Under the pieces are notes generated by a model. It did not search any database, was not told the DNA's origin, and worked only from the letters and a program-made list of their open reading frames with translations. The position numbers and the translations under genes were made by a program. DNA of 64,000 bases from an uncultured bacterium (GTDB lineage Bacteria; Bacillota_I; Bacilli_A; RFN20; CAG-826), in NCBI GenBank assembly GCA_949296775.1, contig CASFQA010000002.1, positions 222,305 to 286,304 of the forward strand, written 5' to 3'. Positions 56,140 through 64,000 of this stretch are shown here, piece by piece. The number at the start of each line of letters is the position of its first letter. The stretch's first letter is position 1.

Positions 56140-56968
56140 ACTCGTCTCGACGATTATCTTGCTCTTCGTTTGCTTCTTGGTCCTCTTCCCCCTTCTTTGG
56201 GGCTTAGTCACTTCCTTCCGGGAGGGGTTGGATTTGCAGGGCCATCCCGAGTCCTTCTTCCCGAGCGACTTCGACGCCTGGACCTTCGATAACTACATCA
56301 AGATCTTCAATAGCGACCAATACCCGGTCGGCTACTGGATCCTCAATAGCTTCTTAGTGGCGAGTATCACCACCTTGCTCTATTTGACCATCATCGCCTT
56401 CGCCGCTTACGCCTTCGTCTTCTTCGACTTCAAATACCGGAACGCCATCTTCATGGGGTTAATCGCCACCATGACGGTCCCGGGGATCGTCTTGACCGCC
56501 CCTCAATTCACCAATATCGTCGACATGGGACTCAATAAGACGATCTGGGGGATGGTGCTGCCAGGGCTATGCGGGGTCTATGGCCTCTTCTTGGTGAGGC
56601 AGTTCTTCCTCGGCATCCCCTTTGATCTGATCGAGAACGCCCGGATCGATGGGGCGAGCAACCTCACCATCTTCCGCCGGATCGTCTTGCCTTTAGGCAA
56701 ATCGGCCTTATTGGTCCAGGGGCTCTTCTCTTTCTTGGGCTCCTGGAACGATCTCCAATGGGCTCAGTTGGTTTTAGGGCGAGCCGATCCGAAATGCTGG
56801 ACCTTGACCATTGGCCTTGCCAAGGTCATCGAGGGGAATCAGACCTTCTCCAACGTCGGGATCCAATTGGCCTGCGCCATCATCTCGATGGTCCCGGTTT
56901 TGATCCTATATTGCCTAGTCCAAAGCAAGATCGTCGAAGGGGTCGCCATGACCGGCATCAAGAGGTAA
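56102..56968 (+). CDS. Sugar ABC transporter permease, MalG/MsmG type
   Basis: The 288-residue protein has six helices and the EAA motif IENARIDGASNLTIFRRIVLPLGK. It pairs with the preceding MalF-type permease to form the import channel. AAAGGAGGG lies just before the ATG, inside the end of the preceding gene. Confidence 0.93.
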   Translation: MKKHSWLTKNATRLVSTIILLFVCFLVLFPLLWGLVTSFREGLDLQGHPESFFPSDFDAWTFDNYIKIFNSDQYPVGYWILNSFLVASITTLLYLTIIAFAAYAFVFFDFKYRNAIFMGLIATMTVPGIVLTAPQFTNIVDMGLNKTIWGMVLPGLCGVYGLFLVRQFFLGIPFDLIENARIDGASNLTIFRRIVLPLGKSALLVQGLFSFLGSWNDLQWAQLVLGRADPKCWTLTIGLAKVIEGNQTFSNVGIQLACAIISMVPVLILYCLVQSKIVEGVAMTGIKR

Positions 56969-56972
56969 GGAT

Positions 56973-58820
56973 ATGGAACATAGCAATGAACTGTTAAGCA
57001 AGAAGGAAGCGCGGAAGCTTCTAAAGAAAAACGGGGGGACTTTAGTCAATTCCTCGATCGAGGACTATGTCTTATTGAAGGATATCAACAAGATCTACCA
57101 AGGCCATGTCCATGCGGTCTATGACTTCAACCTTGGCATCAAGAAAAACGAGTTCGTGGTCTTAGTCGGCCCCTCAGGATGCGGCAAGTCGACGACATTA
57201 CGGATGATCGCCGGGTTGGAAGAGATCAGTTCCGGTTACCTATATATCGATAAGGTTCTCTCCAACGACAAGACCCCGAAGGAAAGGGATGTGGCGATGG
57301 TGTTCCAAAACTACGCCCTCTATCCCCATATGAACGTCTTCGACAACATCTCCTTCGGTATCTCCTTACGGAAAGAGGAATTCCCCTTATTGGATGAAAA
57401 AGGGAACCAGGTCATTGGCATCGATAAGCGGAAACTGCGCAAACTCCAAGCCGAATTAGCCCGTAATTCTTTGCTATTCTGGAAGAAAGATCATCAGGAA
57501 GAACGGCAGAAAATCCTTGCCGAAATCGAGAAAACCAAGCAAAACCCGCACCCTTTGACGAAATTACGCCATTACACGAAAAAAGAGATCGAACAGGCGG
57601 TCTTCCACGCCGCTGAGGTATTGGACCTCGGTTCCTTGCTCGACCGGAAGCCGAAGCAGCTTAGCGGCGGCCAGATGCAGCGGGTCGCCCTTGGCCGGGC
57701 GATCGTCAGGAAACCCAAGCTCTTCTTAATGGATGAGCCCTTATCCAATCTTGACGCGAAGCTCCGGGTCGCGATGCGGGCCGAGGTCGTCAAGATCCAT
57801 AAGGAGGTCGGGGCGACGACGATCTATGTCACCCACGACCAGACCGAGGCCATGACCATGGCCAATAAGGTCGTGGTCATGAACAAGGGATTCGTCCAGC
57901 AGATTGGGAGCCCCCTAGATATTTACCGTTACCCTTATAACATCTTCGTCGCGACCTTTATTGGCTCGCCGGCCATGAATATCCTGGATGCCGAGTATGA
58001 CGAGGGGAAGCTGTCTTTCTCCTCCGGACTTCAGGTCAAGTTGACTAAGAAAGAGAAAGAAGCCCATGACGCTTTCTTAAAGGAAAGGGTCGCGTATTGG
58101 GAGGATATCGATTCAAGGTTTGGCCAGGGGAAGGAAAAAGAGGCGATCGGGCTCGCCAATAAAGCCTTAGGCTATCTAAAAGAGAAAAACTTCGATAAGA
58201 AGGCGGTCCTCTCTTGCTTAGCGCAATTGATGGCGATGGAATTCTCCAAAGACCGGTTGTTATTGCTTAGCCCCTCGCAAAAGGTGTTCGCCCAATGCGT
58301 GAGGCAAAAGAAGATCGAGCCAAGCGAACTAAGCAAAGCCTTAAAGGACGCGATCAAATGCTTAGAAGGGGCTGACCCGGCGATTTATCAAAGCCTAGCG
58401 ATCTTAAAGTCGCACGCCATCTTCGAAGGAGGCAAGGCCGAGAACAAGGAAGAGAAGAAAGAAAAACTGACCCCGGAGCACATCGAGGCCAATCAAAAGA
58501 AGGAAGTGGAAACGATATTAGATAGTTATCGTTCGGCTTCCGCTGGCCCCCACTCGATTAAAGTCGGGCTCCGGCCGGAGGATATCCACCTTTATAAAGA
58601 TGGGGAGGAAGGGATTAAGTTCGCCGGCGAAGTGACCCTCAGTGAATTGCTCGGGAGCGAGTATCTGCTTCACGTTAACGCTTTAGGCCAAGAGATCCTT
58701 TGCAAGGTCCCCAACGAAAAGCCAATTCTTATTGGCGAGAAAGTCGAGCTCGTCTTCTCCCTTGATCACCTCCATCTATTCGACTGCGCCTCCTCCTTAT
58801 CGATGAGGGAAAGGAATTAA
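56973..58820 (+). CDS. Sugar ABC transporter ATPase, MsmK/UgpC type with large insertions
   Basis: The ATPase drives the import system encoded before it. It is 615 residues instead of the usual 365-390. Walker A is GPSGCGKSTT (66-75), the Q-loop is in MVFQNYALYPHM, the signature LSGGQMQRVALGRA is at 230-243, Walker B is LFLMDEPLSNLD and the H-loop is VTHDQTEA. Extra parts are an N-terminal extension of about 30 residues, a charged helical insertion of about 70 residues (about 137-205) before the signature, and one of about 150 residues inside the C-terminal regulatory OB region. I associate this pattern with mycoplasma UgpC/MsmK homologues. Confidence 0.92.
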   Translation: MEHSNELLSKKEARKLLKKNGGTLVNSSIEDYVLLKDINKIYQGHVHAVYDFNLGIKKNEFVVLVGPSGCGKSTTLRMIAGLEEISSGYLYIDKVLSNDKTPKERDVAMVFQNYALYPHMNVFDNISFGISLRKEEFPLLDEKGNQVIGIDKRKLRKLQAELARNSLLFWKKDHQEERQKILAEIEKTKQNPHPLTKLRHYTKKEIEQAVFHAAEVLDLGSLLDRKPKQLSGGQMQRVALGRAIVRKPKLFLMDEPLSNLDAKLRVAMRAEVVKIHKEVGATTIYVTHDQTEAMTMANKVVVMNKGFVQQIGSPLDIYRYPYNIFVATFIGSPAMNILDAEYDEGKLSFSSGLQVKLTKKEKEAHDAFLKERVAYWEDIDSRFGQGKEKEAIGLANKALGYLKEKNFDKKAVLSCLAQLMAMEFSKDRLLLLSPSQKVFAQCVRQKKIEPSELSKALKDAIKCLEGADPAIYQSLAILKSHAIFEGGKAENKEEKKEKLTPEHIEANQKKEVETILDSYRSASAGPHSIKVGLRPEDIHLYKDGEEGIKFAGEVTLSELLGSEYLLHVNALGQEILCKVPNEKPILIGEKVELVFSLDHLHLFDCASSLSMRERN

Positions 58821-58823
58821 CTT

Positions 58824-61001
58824 ATGCCGATTACTTTTGATCCCAAGCAACGCTTGTTCCATTTGTTCAATGACCGCCTCTCCTATTACCTTTTCGTCAA
58901 TGGGGAAGGGTATTTGCAGCACCTATATTTCGGGCCGCGGCTAGACGAGGTCTCGAAAGAAGGCATTTGCTCGCGGGGTGACTGGTCCTGGCAATATTAT
59001 GATGACGATAAGCAAGAAGAGACCATGAGCGAGGGGAAGTATTATCCCGAGTTCTCGATGATGGAGTCGACCCTTAACGGGGGTTTCGATAAACGGTTAA
59101 CCGATATCGTCATCGAGCAGGATAATGGCTCTTTCTATACTGCCTTCCATTATGTCGGCCATCGGATTTATCCGGGGAAAGAGGGGCTCAAGGGACTGCC
59201 GTCCTCTTTAGCCAAAGAGTCGGAGGCGATGAGCTTAGAGATCGAATGTGAGGATAAACTTAGTGGGGTGACCCTCTATTTAACCTACTCGATCTTTGAG
59301 CATCACGACGTTTTGGCTCGGTCGATAAGATTCAAGAACAAGAGCGATAAGACCGTGAAGATCAATCGGGCAGCCTCACTATTGCTCGACCTCCCTTCCT
59401 CGAACTATGACCTCATCCATTTCGATGGCGAATGGTCGAAGGAACAGATTTTAACTAGGCAGAGTCTAAAAGACGGGAAGGTTGAGATCTCCTCTTCTCG
59501 AGGTTTCTCTGGCCACCAAGAGACCCCGTTTTTGATCGTCTGCGAGAATAAAGCCAACGAGGATTATGGGGAGGCGATCGGTTTCCACCTTTGCTACAGC
59601 GGCTCTTTCTCCTTTCAAGCCGAGGTCACGAACTTCAAGACCACCCGGATCACCTTCGGGCTTAATGATGAGGATTTCCTCTATTCGCTTAAGAAGGGCC
59701 AAGAGCTTAATTGCCCGGAGGTCATCGTCTCCTATTCGTCTAACGGGTTATCTAACCTATCGAATAACATCCATGACTTCATCCGGGATAACCTAATGCA
59801 AGGGCCCTTTGTCTATGCCAAACGGCCGATCGTCTTGAATTCCTGGGACGGGATCGGGATCAAGTTCAATACCGAGCAAATACTTGAGGCCATCAAACGG
59901 GCCAAGGATTTACAGGCGGAACTGTTTGTCCTCGATGATGGTTGGTTCGGGAGGCGAGATGACGATACGACGTCTTTAGGCGATTGGACGGTTTACGAAG
60001 AGAAAGTCGATTTAAATAAGGTTATTTCCTATTGCCACGAACAAGGGCTGAAGTTCGGAATCTGGGTTGAGCCGGAGATGATCTCTCCCCATTCGAAGCT
60101 ATATGAATCCCACCCCGAATACGCCTTAAGGTTGCCGAACGTCAAATGCGCCCTCGGCCGGCATCAATTCGTCATCGACATGGCCAATCCGGAAGTGGTC
60201 AATTACCTATTCGAGCAGATTTCCGCTTTGCTCAAGGCTTATCCCATCGATTACGTCAAATGGGATTTCAACCGTTATCTTTCCGAAGCCTATTCGGCCT
60301 ATTTAGGGAAAGATAGCCAAGGCGAGGTTTATCACCGGTTTATGCTCGGGACTTATGATCTCTTAGAGCGATTGACCAAAGCCTTCCCCTCGATCATGTG
60401 GGAGACCTGCGCTTCCGGGGGCGGAAGGTTAGACGCCGGGATGATCCCCTATTCGATGCAGATCCAAGCGAGCGATACCGACGATGCGATCGAAAGGGCT
60501 TATATGCTTTATGGCTATTCCTTTGGTTATCCCCTTTCTTGTTTCTCGACCCATGTCTTCGCTTGGAAGAAGCTCGATTACTATTCGAAAGCCGCGATCG
60601 CCTTATATAGCGCCTATGGCTTCGAGGTCGATCCGGGCAAGCTAAGCGAAGAGGAGAAAGACGAGATTAAGAAAATCAATGAGGTCTATCGGAGGTATCA
60701 TCTCGATTGCGTCCAAAATGGCGACTTCTATCGGTTAAAGAGCCCCTATGAGGATAATGCCGTTGCGGTGGTCTCGGTTAATAAGGCTAAGGACAAAGCC
60801 ATCGCCCTTTACGTTAACCTTCTGCGGGAGATCCATTATTCCCGTTTCTTGAAGATCAAAGGGCTCGATCCGAACAAACGCTATCGCAATAGCCTCGACC
60901 ATTCGGTTCATAGTGGCGCTTATTACGCCCAGGTTGGTTTGAACCTTACCCGTTATTTCAATGAGTTCGAGACTTTGCTCATCACTTTCAACGAGGACTA
61001 G
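58824..61001 (+). CDS. GH36 alpha-galactosidase
   Basis: The 725-residue cytoplasmic enzyme belongs to GH36 and should release terminal alpha-galactose from oligosaccharides. The nucleophile is the Asp in VKWDFNR at about residue 481 and the acid/base Asp is in CASGGGRLDAG near residue 537. The N-terminal beta-supersandwich and the LFVLDDGWFGRRDDDTTSLGDW block are typical. It follows the transporter ATPase by three bases, which indicates that imported oligomers carry alpha-galactosyl groups or that a related sugar is handled. Confidence 0.94.
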   Translation: MPITFDPKQRLFHLFNDRLSYYLFVNGEGYLQHLYFGPRLDEVSKEGICSRGDWSWQYYDDDKQEETMSEGKYYPEFSMMESTLNGGFDKRLTDIVIEQDNGSFYTAFHYVGHRIYPGKEGLKGLPSSLAKESEAMSLEIECEDKLSGVTLYLTYSIFEHHDVLARSIRFKNKSDKTVKINRAASLLLDLPSSNYDLIHFDGEWSKEQILTRQSLKDGKVEISSSRGFSGHQETPFLIVCENKANEDYGEAIGFHLCYSGSFSFQAEVTNFKTTRITFGLNDEDFLYSLKKGQELNCPEVIVSYSSNGLSNLSNNIHDFIRDNLMQGPFVYAKRPIVLNSWDGIGIKFNTEQILEAIKRAKDLQAELFVLDDGWFGRRDDDTTSLGDWTVYEEKVDLNKVISYCHEQGLKFGIWVEPEMISPHSKLYESHPEYALRLPNVKCALGRHQFVIDMANPEVVNYLFEQISALLKAYPIDYVKWDFNRYLSEAYSAYLGKDSQGEVYHRFMLGTYDLLERLTKAFPSIMWETCASGGGRLDAGMIPYSMQIQASDTDDAIERAYMLYGYSFGYPLSCFSTHVFAWKKLDYYSKAAIALYSAYGFEVDPGKLSEEEKDEIKKINEVYRRYHLDCVQNGDFYRLKSPYEDNAVAVVSVNKAKDKAIALYVNLLREIHYSRFLKIKGLDPNKRYRNSLDHSVHSGAYYAQVGLNLTRYFNEFETLLITFNED

Positions 61002-61003
61002 TT

Positions 61004-61840
61004 ATGACTTATCTTAATGACATCCCCATCCGCGACCCCTTTGTCTTGCCCGATGACTCCGGTTATTACGTCTATGGGACGACTTATAACCCGAGCAAGC
61101 CTAATTCTTTCACTTGTTACCATAGTCAGGATCTCGTGACGGTCGATGAAGCGAAGACCGTCTTCGAGGAAAGCGATTCCTTTTGGGCCAAAAAGGATTA
61201 TTGGGCCCCGGAGGTTTATCGGCATGATGGCCGTTATTACATGGCGGCGACTTTCAAAGCTGATGGAAAGAGTAGGGGGACGCAGATATTAGTCGCCTCT
61301 TCTCCCTATGGTCCCTTTGAGCCTTTGATCGAGAAGCCGATCACCCCCGAAGGATGGGAATGCCTGGATGGGTCGCTATTTTTCGATGAGGATGGAAGGA
61401 ACTATCTTTATTTCTGCAGAGAATGGTTAGAAGTCCATGATGGCGAGATGTACGTGATGGAATTGACTAAGGATCTAAAGAAACCCTTGTCGGGGCCGGT
61501 AAGGCTATTCAAAGCTGGGGAGGTCGGCTGGTCGTTCTCAATCAAAGACGAGGGGAACTTCGTGACCGATGGGCCTTTCGTCTATAAAGACAATGGCCGT
61601 TACCGGATGCTTTGGTCCTCTTTCTCGAAGCAAGGCTACGCCATCGCGTTTGCGGAGGCGAGCTCGCCTTTTGGGCCCTTCGTCCACGCCAAAAAACCGA
61701 TCTATAACGATAACGGGGGCCACCCGATGGTCTTCAACCATAAAGGGGAGCGCTATGTCGCTTTCCACACCCCGAATGACCCCTCCGGGAAGGAACGGAT
61801 GAAAGCCGTGCCCTTAAAGACGATATTGAATGGCAATTAA
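61004..61840 (+). CDS. Cytoplasmic GH43 glycosidase
   Basis: The 278-residue protein has no signal peptide and is a compact GH43 propeller. Asp11 (IPIRDPFVL) is the predicted base and Asp122 (ECLDGSLFF) the pKa modulator. At the acid position the sequence is VTDGPFVYKDNG with Asp189 where many GH43 enzymes have Glu (TEGP), so either this subfamily differs or activity is altered. It likely trims imported arabino- or xylo-oligosaccharides. It lies two bases after the GH36 gene. Confidence 0.85.
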   Translation: MTYLNDIPIRDPFVLPDDSGYYVYGTTYNPSKPNSFTCYHSQDLVTVDEAKTVFEESDSFWAKKDYWAPEVYRHDGRYYMAATFKADGKSRGTQILVASSPYGPFEPLIEKPITPEGWECLDGSLFFDEDGRNYLYFCREWLEVHDGEMYVMELTKDLKKPLSGPVRLFKAGEVGWSFSIKDEGNFVTDGPFVYKDNGRYRMLWSSFSKQGYAIAFAEASSPFGPFVHAKKPIYNDNGGHPMVFNHKGERYVAFHTPNDPSGKERMKAVPLKTILNGN

Positions 61841-61984
61841 AAGGCGGGATGAGGAAACAAAGTCGGCTAAATTCGTTCCCTTTGCCTGTTTTTGCGTTAT
61901 TATATGGGGGCGGAAGCAATTAGCCTGAACGTCTATTGCCGTCAGTATAAACGGTAGCCCGGTGATTTTCCCTTAATTAGAACT
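61841..61984. promoter_or_regulatory. Gap before lacI-type gene, possible promoter
   Basis: The 144-bp gap contains TTTGCC followed at about promoter spacing by a TATTATAT-like stretch near 61897-61905, and a TGCCGT/ACGGTA inverted pair just before the regulator gene. No copy of the 18-bp operator is present here. The regulator may have its own promoter. Confidence 0.35.
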
Positions 61985-62932
61985 ATGATTGGCTCGGTCT
62001 CGATAAAAACCATCGCGAAGGAACTCCATATCTCCGCCACCGCGGTCTCAAAAGCCCTAAGCGATTCCCCCGATATCTCGCAACAGACGAAGGATAAGGT
62101 GTGGGAGACGGCCAATCGGTTAGGGTATGTCAAAAACTCTTTGGCCGTCTCCTTAAAGCGGGGCACGACGAAAAACGTCGCTATCTTCATTAATGATCTC
62201 TATAACCCCTATTTCGCCATCATGGTCGATAAGTTGATGCGCTTACTCGATAAGCGGGTCTATACGGGGTTTATCTGTTTGCTCCATGGCCACGAACTAA
62301 CCGCGTCGGGGTTAAAGAGTTTCTTTCAGAACCGTTGTTCGCTAGCGATATCCTTAGTCGACCCCAAACCCGAGGTGGTCAAGACTTTCGCTGAGAACGA
62401 TATCCCCTTTTTCCTAATCGGTATCCTTCCTAAAGAAGCGGGGGTGAACTACGCCATTACCGATGACTATGGCGGCGGAAAGCTGGCTGGCCAATACTTT
62501 AAATCCAAGGGACATAAGAAAGGGTTATTCGTCACCAACTCGCCATCGGAGACCTCTTATCGCCGGCAAGCGGGTTTCTTAGATGAATGTCAGGGGCTTG
62601 ATGTCGGAGTGTTCCGTTATGATGATGGGGTGCATTCTTTGCTTGATGCGGTTAACTATATCAAAGAAGAAGAAGTGGACTTTGCTTTCTGCCATTCTGA
62701 TTACGTTGCCATTACCTTAAGAAGGATGCTAAGAAGGCAGAGGGTCGATATCGATATCCTGGGTTATGACAACATCTCCCAATATGTCGATTTGTATGAT
62801 CCGGTGTCTTCGATTGGGCCCGATGCCCAGGAGTTAGTCGAAGAGGTGGTGGAAGCGGCTATCTCGTTCCACCAAGGCAAGGAGAAGGAACCGTTACAAA
62901 AGGTATTTGGGGTTAAGCTGTATGAAAGGTGA
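61985..62932 (+). CDS. LacI-family transcription regulator
   Basis: The 315-residue protein has an N-terminal LacI helix-turn-helix (SIKTIAKELHISATAVSKALSD, residues 6-27) with hinge RLGYVKNSLAVSLKRG, and a periplasmic-binding-like sugar-sensing domain (NVAIFINDLYNPYFAIMVDKLM, DYGGGKLAGQYFKSKGHKK, ILGYDNISQYVDLYDPVSSIG). It is the last gene of the glycan cluster, and the likely target is the tandem CG-centred palindrome 24 bases before the cluster's first gene. Sugar ligand unknown, presumably arabinose- or galactose-related. Confidence 0.92.
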   Translation: MIGSVSIKTIAKELHISATAVSKALSDSPDISQQTKDKVWETANRLGYVKNSLAVSLKRGTTKNVAIFINDLYNPYFAIMVDKLMRLLDKRVYTGFICLLHGHELTASGLKSFFQNRCSLAISLVDPKPEVVKTFAENDIPFFLIGILPKEAGVNYAITDDYGGGKLAGQYFKSKGHKKGLFVTNSPSETSYRRQAGFLDECQGLDVGVFRYDDGVHSLLDAVNYIKEEEVDFAFCHSDYVAITLRRMLRRQRVDIDILGYDNISQYVDLYDPVSSIGPDAQELVEEVVEAAISFHQGKEKEPLQKVFGVKLYER

Positions 62933-62958
62933 GGGGCCGAGGGCTCCTCATTTTATTT
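62930..62958 (+). terminator. Terminator after lacI-type gene, possibly bidirectional
   Basis: TGAGGGGCC (62930-62938) pairs with GGCTCCTCA (62942-62950), nine pairs with one G-T, loop GAG, followed by TTTTATTT. The stop codon of the regulator gene lies inside the first arm. Confidence 0.85.
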
Positions 62959-63086
62959 GTCGTTCTTCTCTTTCTTTGCGCGTTCATAGTTGCGGATGTA
63001 AACCCGAAGGGCTTGGCTAGCGATACCGACTAAGGCGACTAGGCAAGCGGCGATGATGCTTAGGGTAATTCGATGATTAAGTCCAT
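62953..63086 (-). pseudogene. Small single-span membrane protein, apparently frameshifted
   Basis: On the minus strand AAGGAG stands six bases before ATG 63086, but that frame stops after eight codons (MDLIIELP). One base out of frame, from about 63069, a peptide runs ITLSIIAACLVALVGIASQA and then a basic tail ending KKEKNDK to TAA at 62953. The membrane helix with basic tail right after a strong ribosome site suggests one small gene of about 44 residues that has lost a base. It may be a sequencing artefact. Confidence 0.4.
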
Positions 63087-63244
63087 ATGAGGCTCCTTTT
63101 GGCAGTTATTATATGATTCCGACTAATCATTTTAGGCAGACATGGTTGATATTTACCTGTTATGGGCAAGGGGACTTTGTTGAATTTGGACGAAACCCTT
63201 GAAATTCTTGGGGGAGTATATTTGGAAAAGGAGGAACATCATTT

Positions 63245-63457
63245 ATGAGTCTAGCTTATGTGGAAGAAGGGGCCGTCATTATTTCCGATGATGGGGTGCA
63301 GGTAAAATATCATCCTAAATGCCCTCATTGCGGACACGTCTAGATTGGGACGACCTGTAGTAGAACGGATGTCAGACATGGAATAGTCAACTCCGGCGGT
63401 TTCACTTGCAGCCGGTGTTTAACCGGTTATTCCGTTGTTATCCGCCGGGATTGCTAA
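63245..63457 (+). pseudogene. Zinc-ribbon protein gene with in-frame amber codon
   Basis: After a strong AAAAGGAGG (63226-63234) the frame starts at ATG 63245 and reads 32 codons to CPHCGHV, then TAG at 63341-63343, then 37 more codons (IGTTCSRTDVRHG, GGFTCSRCLTGYS) to TAA at 63455. The two halves supply the two CxxC knuckles of a single zinc ribbon, so they belong to one gene. TAG could be a mutated CAG. Without readthrough the peptide would lose the second knuckle. Confidence 0.6.
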
Positions 63458-63460
63458 GCA

Positions 63461-63643
63461 ATGAATCGCTGGACCGTATATTACAAGGTTTCTGCATCTG
63501 ACGTTTCGACTTCGGCTAAGCAAGTCCTGGCCAAAACCGAAGACGAGGCTTTGCGGAATTTCCGGACTCTTATGCAAGAAGAGGGATATCGTTTCAGCGA
63601 TATTTTTGTAGTTTCGGTCGTTGAAGACTCGAATATTAACTAG
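63461..63643 (+). CDS. Small hypothetical protein (60 aa)
   Basis: The ATG lies three bases after the zinc-ribbon frame. The product (NRWTVYYKVSASDVSTSAKQ) has alternating hydrophobic and charged residues and a helix with EDEALRNFRTLMQEEG, a pattern like a small alpha/beta fold. No family is recognised. It is probably part of a short transcript with the zinc-ribbon and PH-like genes. Confidence 0.6.
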   Translation: MNRWTVYYKVSASDVSTSAKQVLAKTEDEALRNFRTLMQEEGYRFSDIFVVSVVEDSNIN

Positions 63644-63656
63644 ATGGAGGAAAAAT

Positions 63657-64000
63657 ATGGAAGCTTATAACGCTTCTAGTTTCATCCGGGATGGCAAATA
63701 TCATGATTACGCTGTTCGCGAGAAACGCGACTTTATAGTCGGCAAGTATCTCAAGGTTCTTTCAAAGGTGTTGAAGCCAAAAGAAGATATTCTTTTTGCC
63801 TATATTGGAGACGTGAAATTCCCAGGCATTAAGCCGAGCTTGTTGGATATGGGGCGTGCATTCAATCTCGTTCTATTCACGGATAAAAGGATGTTGATTG
63901 GTTCTAGGCATCTATTCAAGAAAACGGTTATTTCCGTTCCTTATGATTCTATCGATCCGTTAGAGATTCGGGAAAAACTCGGTGAGTGGGAATACGAGAA
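63657..64000 (+). CDS. PH-domain-like protein, 5' part (YokE-like)
   Basis: The gene starts at ATG 63657 after GGAGG and runs off the window. The visible 114 residues contain a bacterial PH-like pattern: DILFAYIGDVKFPG, NLVLFTDKRMLIGS and FKKTVISVPYDSID, as in the YokE-like PH family that senses or binds at the membrane or in stress responses. The end of the gene is outside the window, so full length is unknown. Confidence 0.7.
   Translation, partial: MEAYNASSFIRDGKYHDYAVREKRDFIVGKYLKVLSKVLKPKEDILFAYIGDVKFPGIKPSLLDMGRAFNLVLFTDKRMLIGSRHLFKKTVISVPYDSIDPLEIREKLGEWEYE

Overview
The window looks like a chromosomal contig from an uncultured, gut- or rumen-type member of the Bacilli close to the Mollicutes/Erysipelotrichia. 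The GC content is roughly 50 percent by eye. The basis for this placement is: a tsaE/tsaB-rimI/tsaD cluster and gatCAB in Firmicutes style; a DUF402 protein of the Ntdp/YgaC type; a sugar-ABC ATPase carrying the large insertions I associate with mycoplasma homologues; a GatA with GDS instead of GGS at the nucleophile; many Ser/Thr-rich lipoproteins; and no visible cell-wall genes. TGA is used as a genuine stop (many ATGA gene junctions), so this is translation table 11, not table 4. Placement is inference; no rRNA or tRNA lies in the window.

Layout. 1-8.1 kb: the end of an unknown gene, then a tRNA-modification and tRNA-charging operon (DUF402 phosphatase, tsaE, tsaB-rimI fusion, tsaD, asnS), then small membrane proteins on both strands. 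8.3-18.4 kb: a tightly packed plus-strand run of pcrA, ligA, gatC, gatA, gatB, a DUF1836 regulator, galE and an alpha/beta hydrolase. 18.5-21.6 kb: a GH32 sucrose hydrolase and two unknown membrane proteins. 21.6-24.2 kb: an HRDC-domain gene remnant and an AlbA_2/Schlafen-type regulator lying between two nearly identical 66-bp repeats.

24.2-37.6 kb holds a type IV pilus or pseudopilus locus. It has a PilB-like ATPase and PilC-like platform on the minus strand, two plus-strand prepilins (one of 741 residues), and a seven-gene minus-strand operon. That operon encodes an ABC ATPase, its permease, a membrane-anchored beta-helix protein, a PilM-like domain fused to a prepilin, a GspK-like pseudopilin with an EF-hand-like loop, the prepilin peptidase and one more pseudopilin. 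The PilM-prepilin fusion is the most novel item I see.

37.6-46.9 kb is an accessory region. It contains a structured non-coding stretch with inverted repeats, a frameshifted DUF4143 ATPase, an ECF sigma factor with a large membrane-anchored partner, a 33-bp-periodic repeat array, a lipoprotein gene interrupted by three in-frame stop codons without any frameshift, and a second AlbA_2 regulator preceded by its own 12-bp iterons.

46.9-62.9 kb is one long glycan-utilisation operon: a secreted CE6-type esterase, two paralogous Big_2/jelly-roll-like lipoproteins, two secreted GH43 arabinanase-like lipoproteins, a complete sugar ABC transporter (binding protein, two permeases, ATPase), cytoplasmic GH36 and GH43 enzymes, and a LacI regulator. 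A tandem palindrome with central CG steps sits at the operon's start and is the obvious candidate LacI operator. The surface proteins would deacetylate and cut arabinose-containing plant polysaccharide, the transporter would import the oligomers, and the cytoplasmic enzymes would finish them. The last kilobase carries small ORFs, one with an in-frame amber codon, and the start of a PH-domain-like protein.
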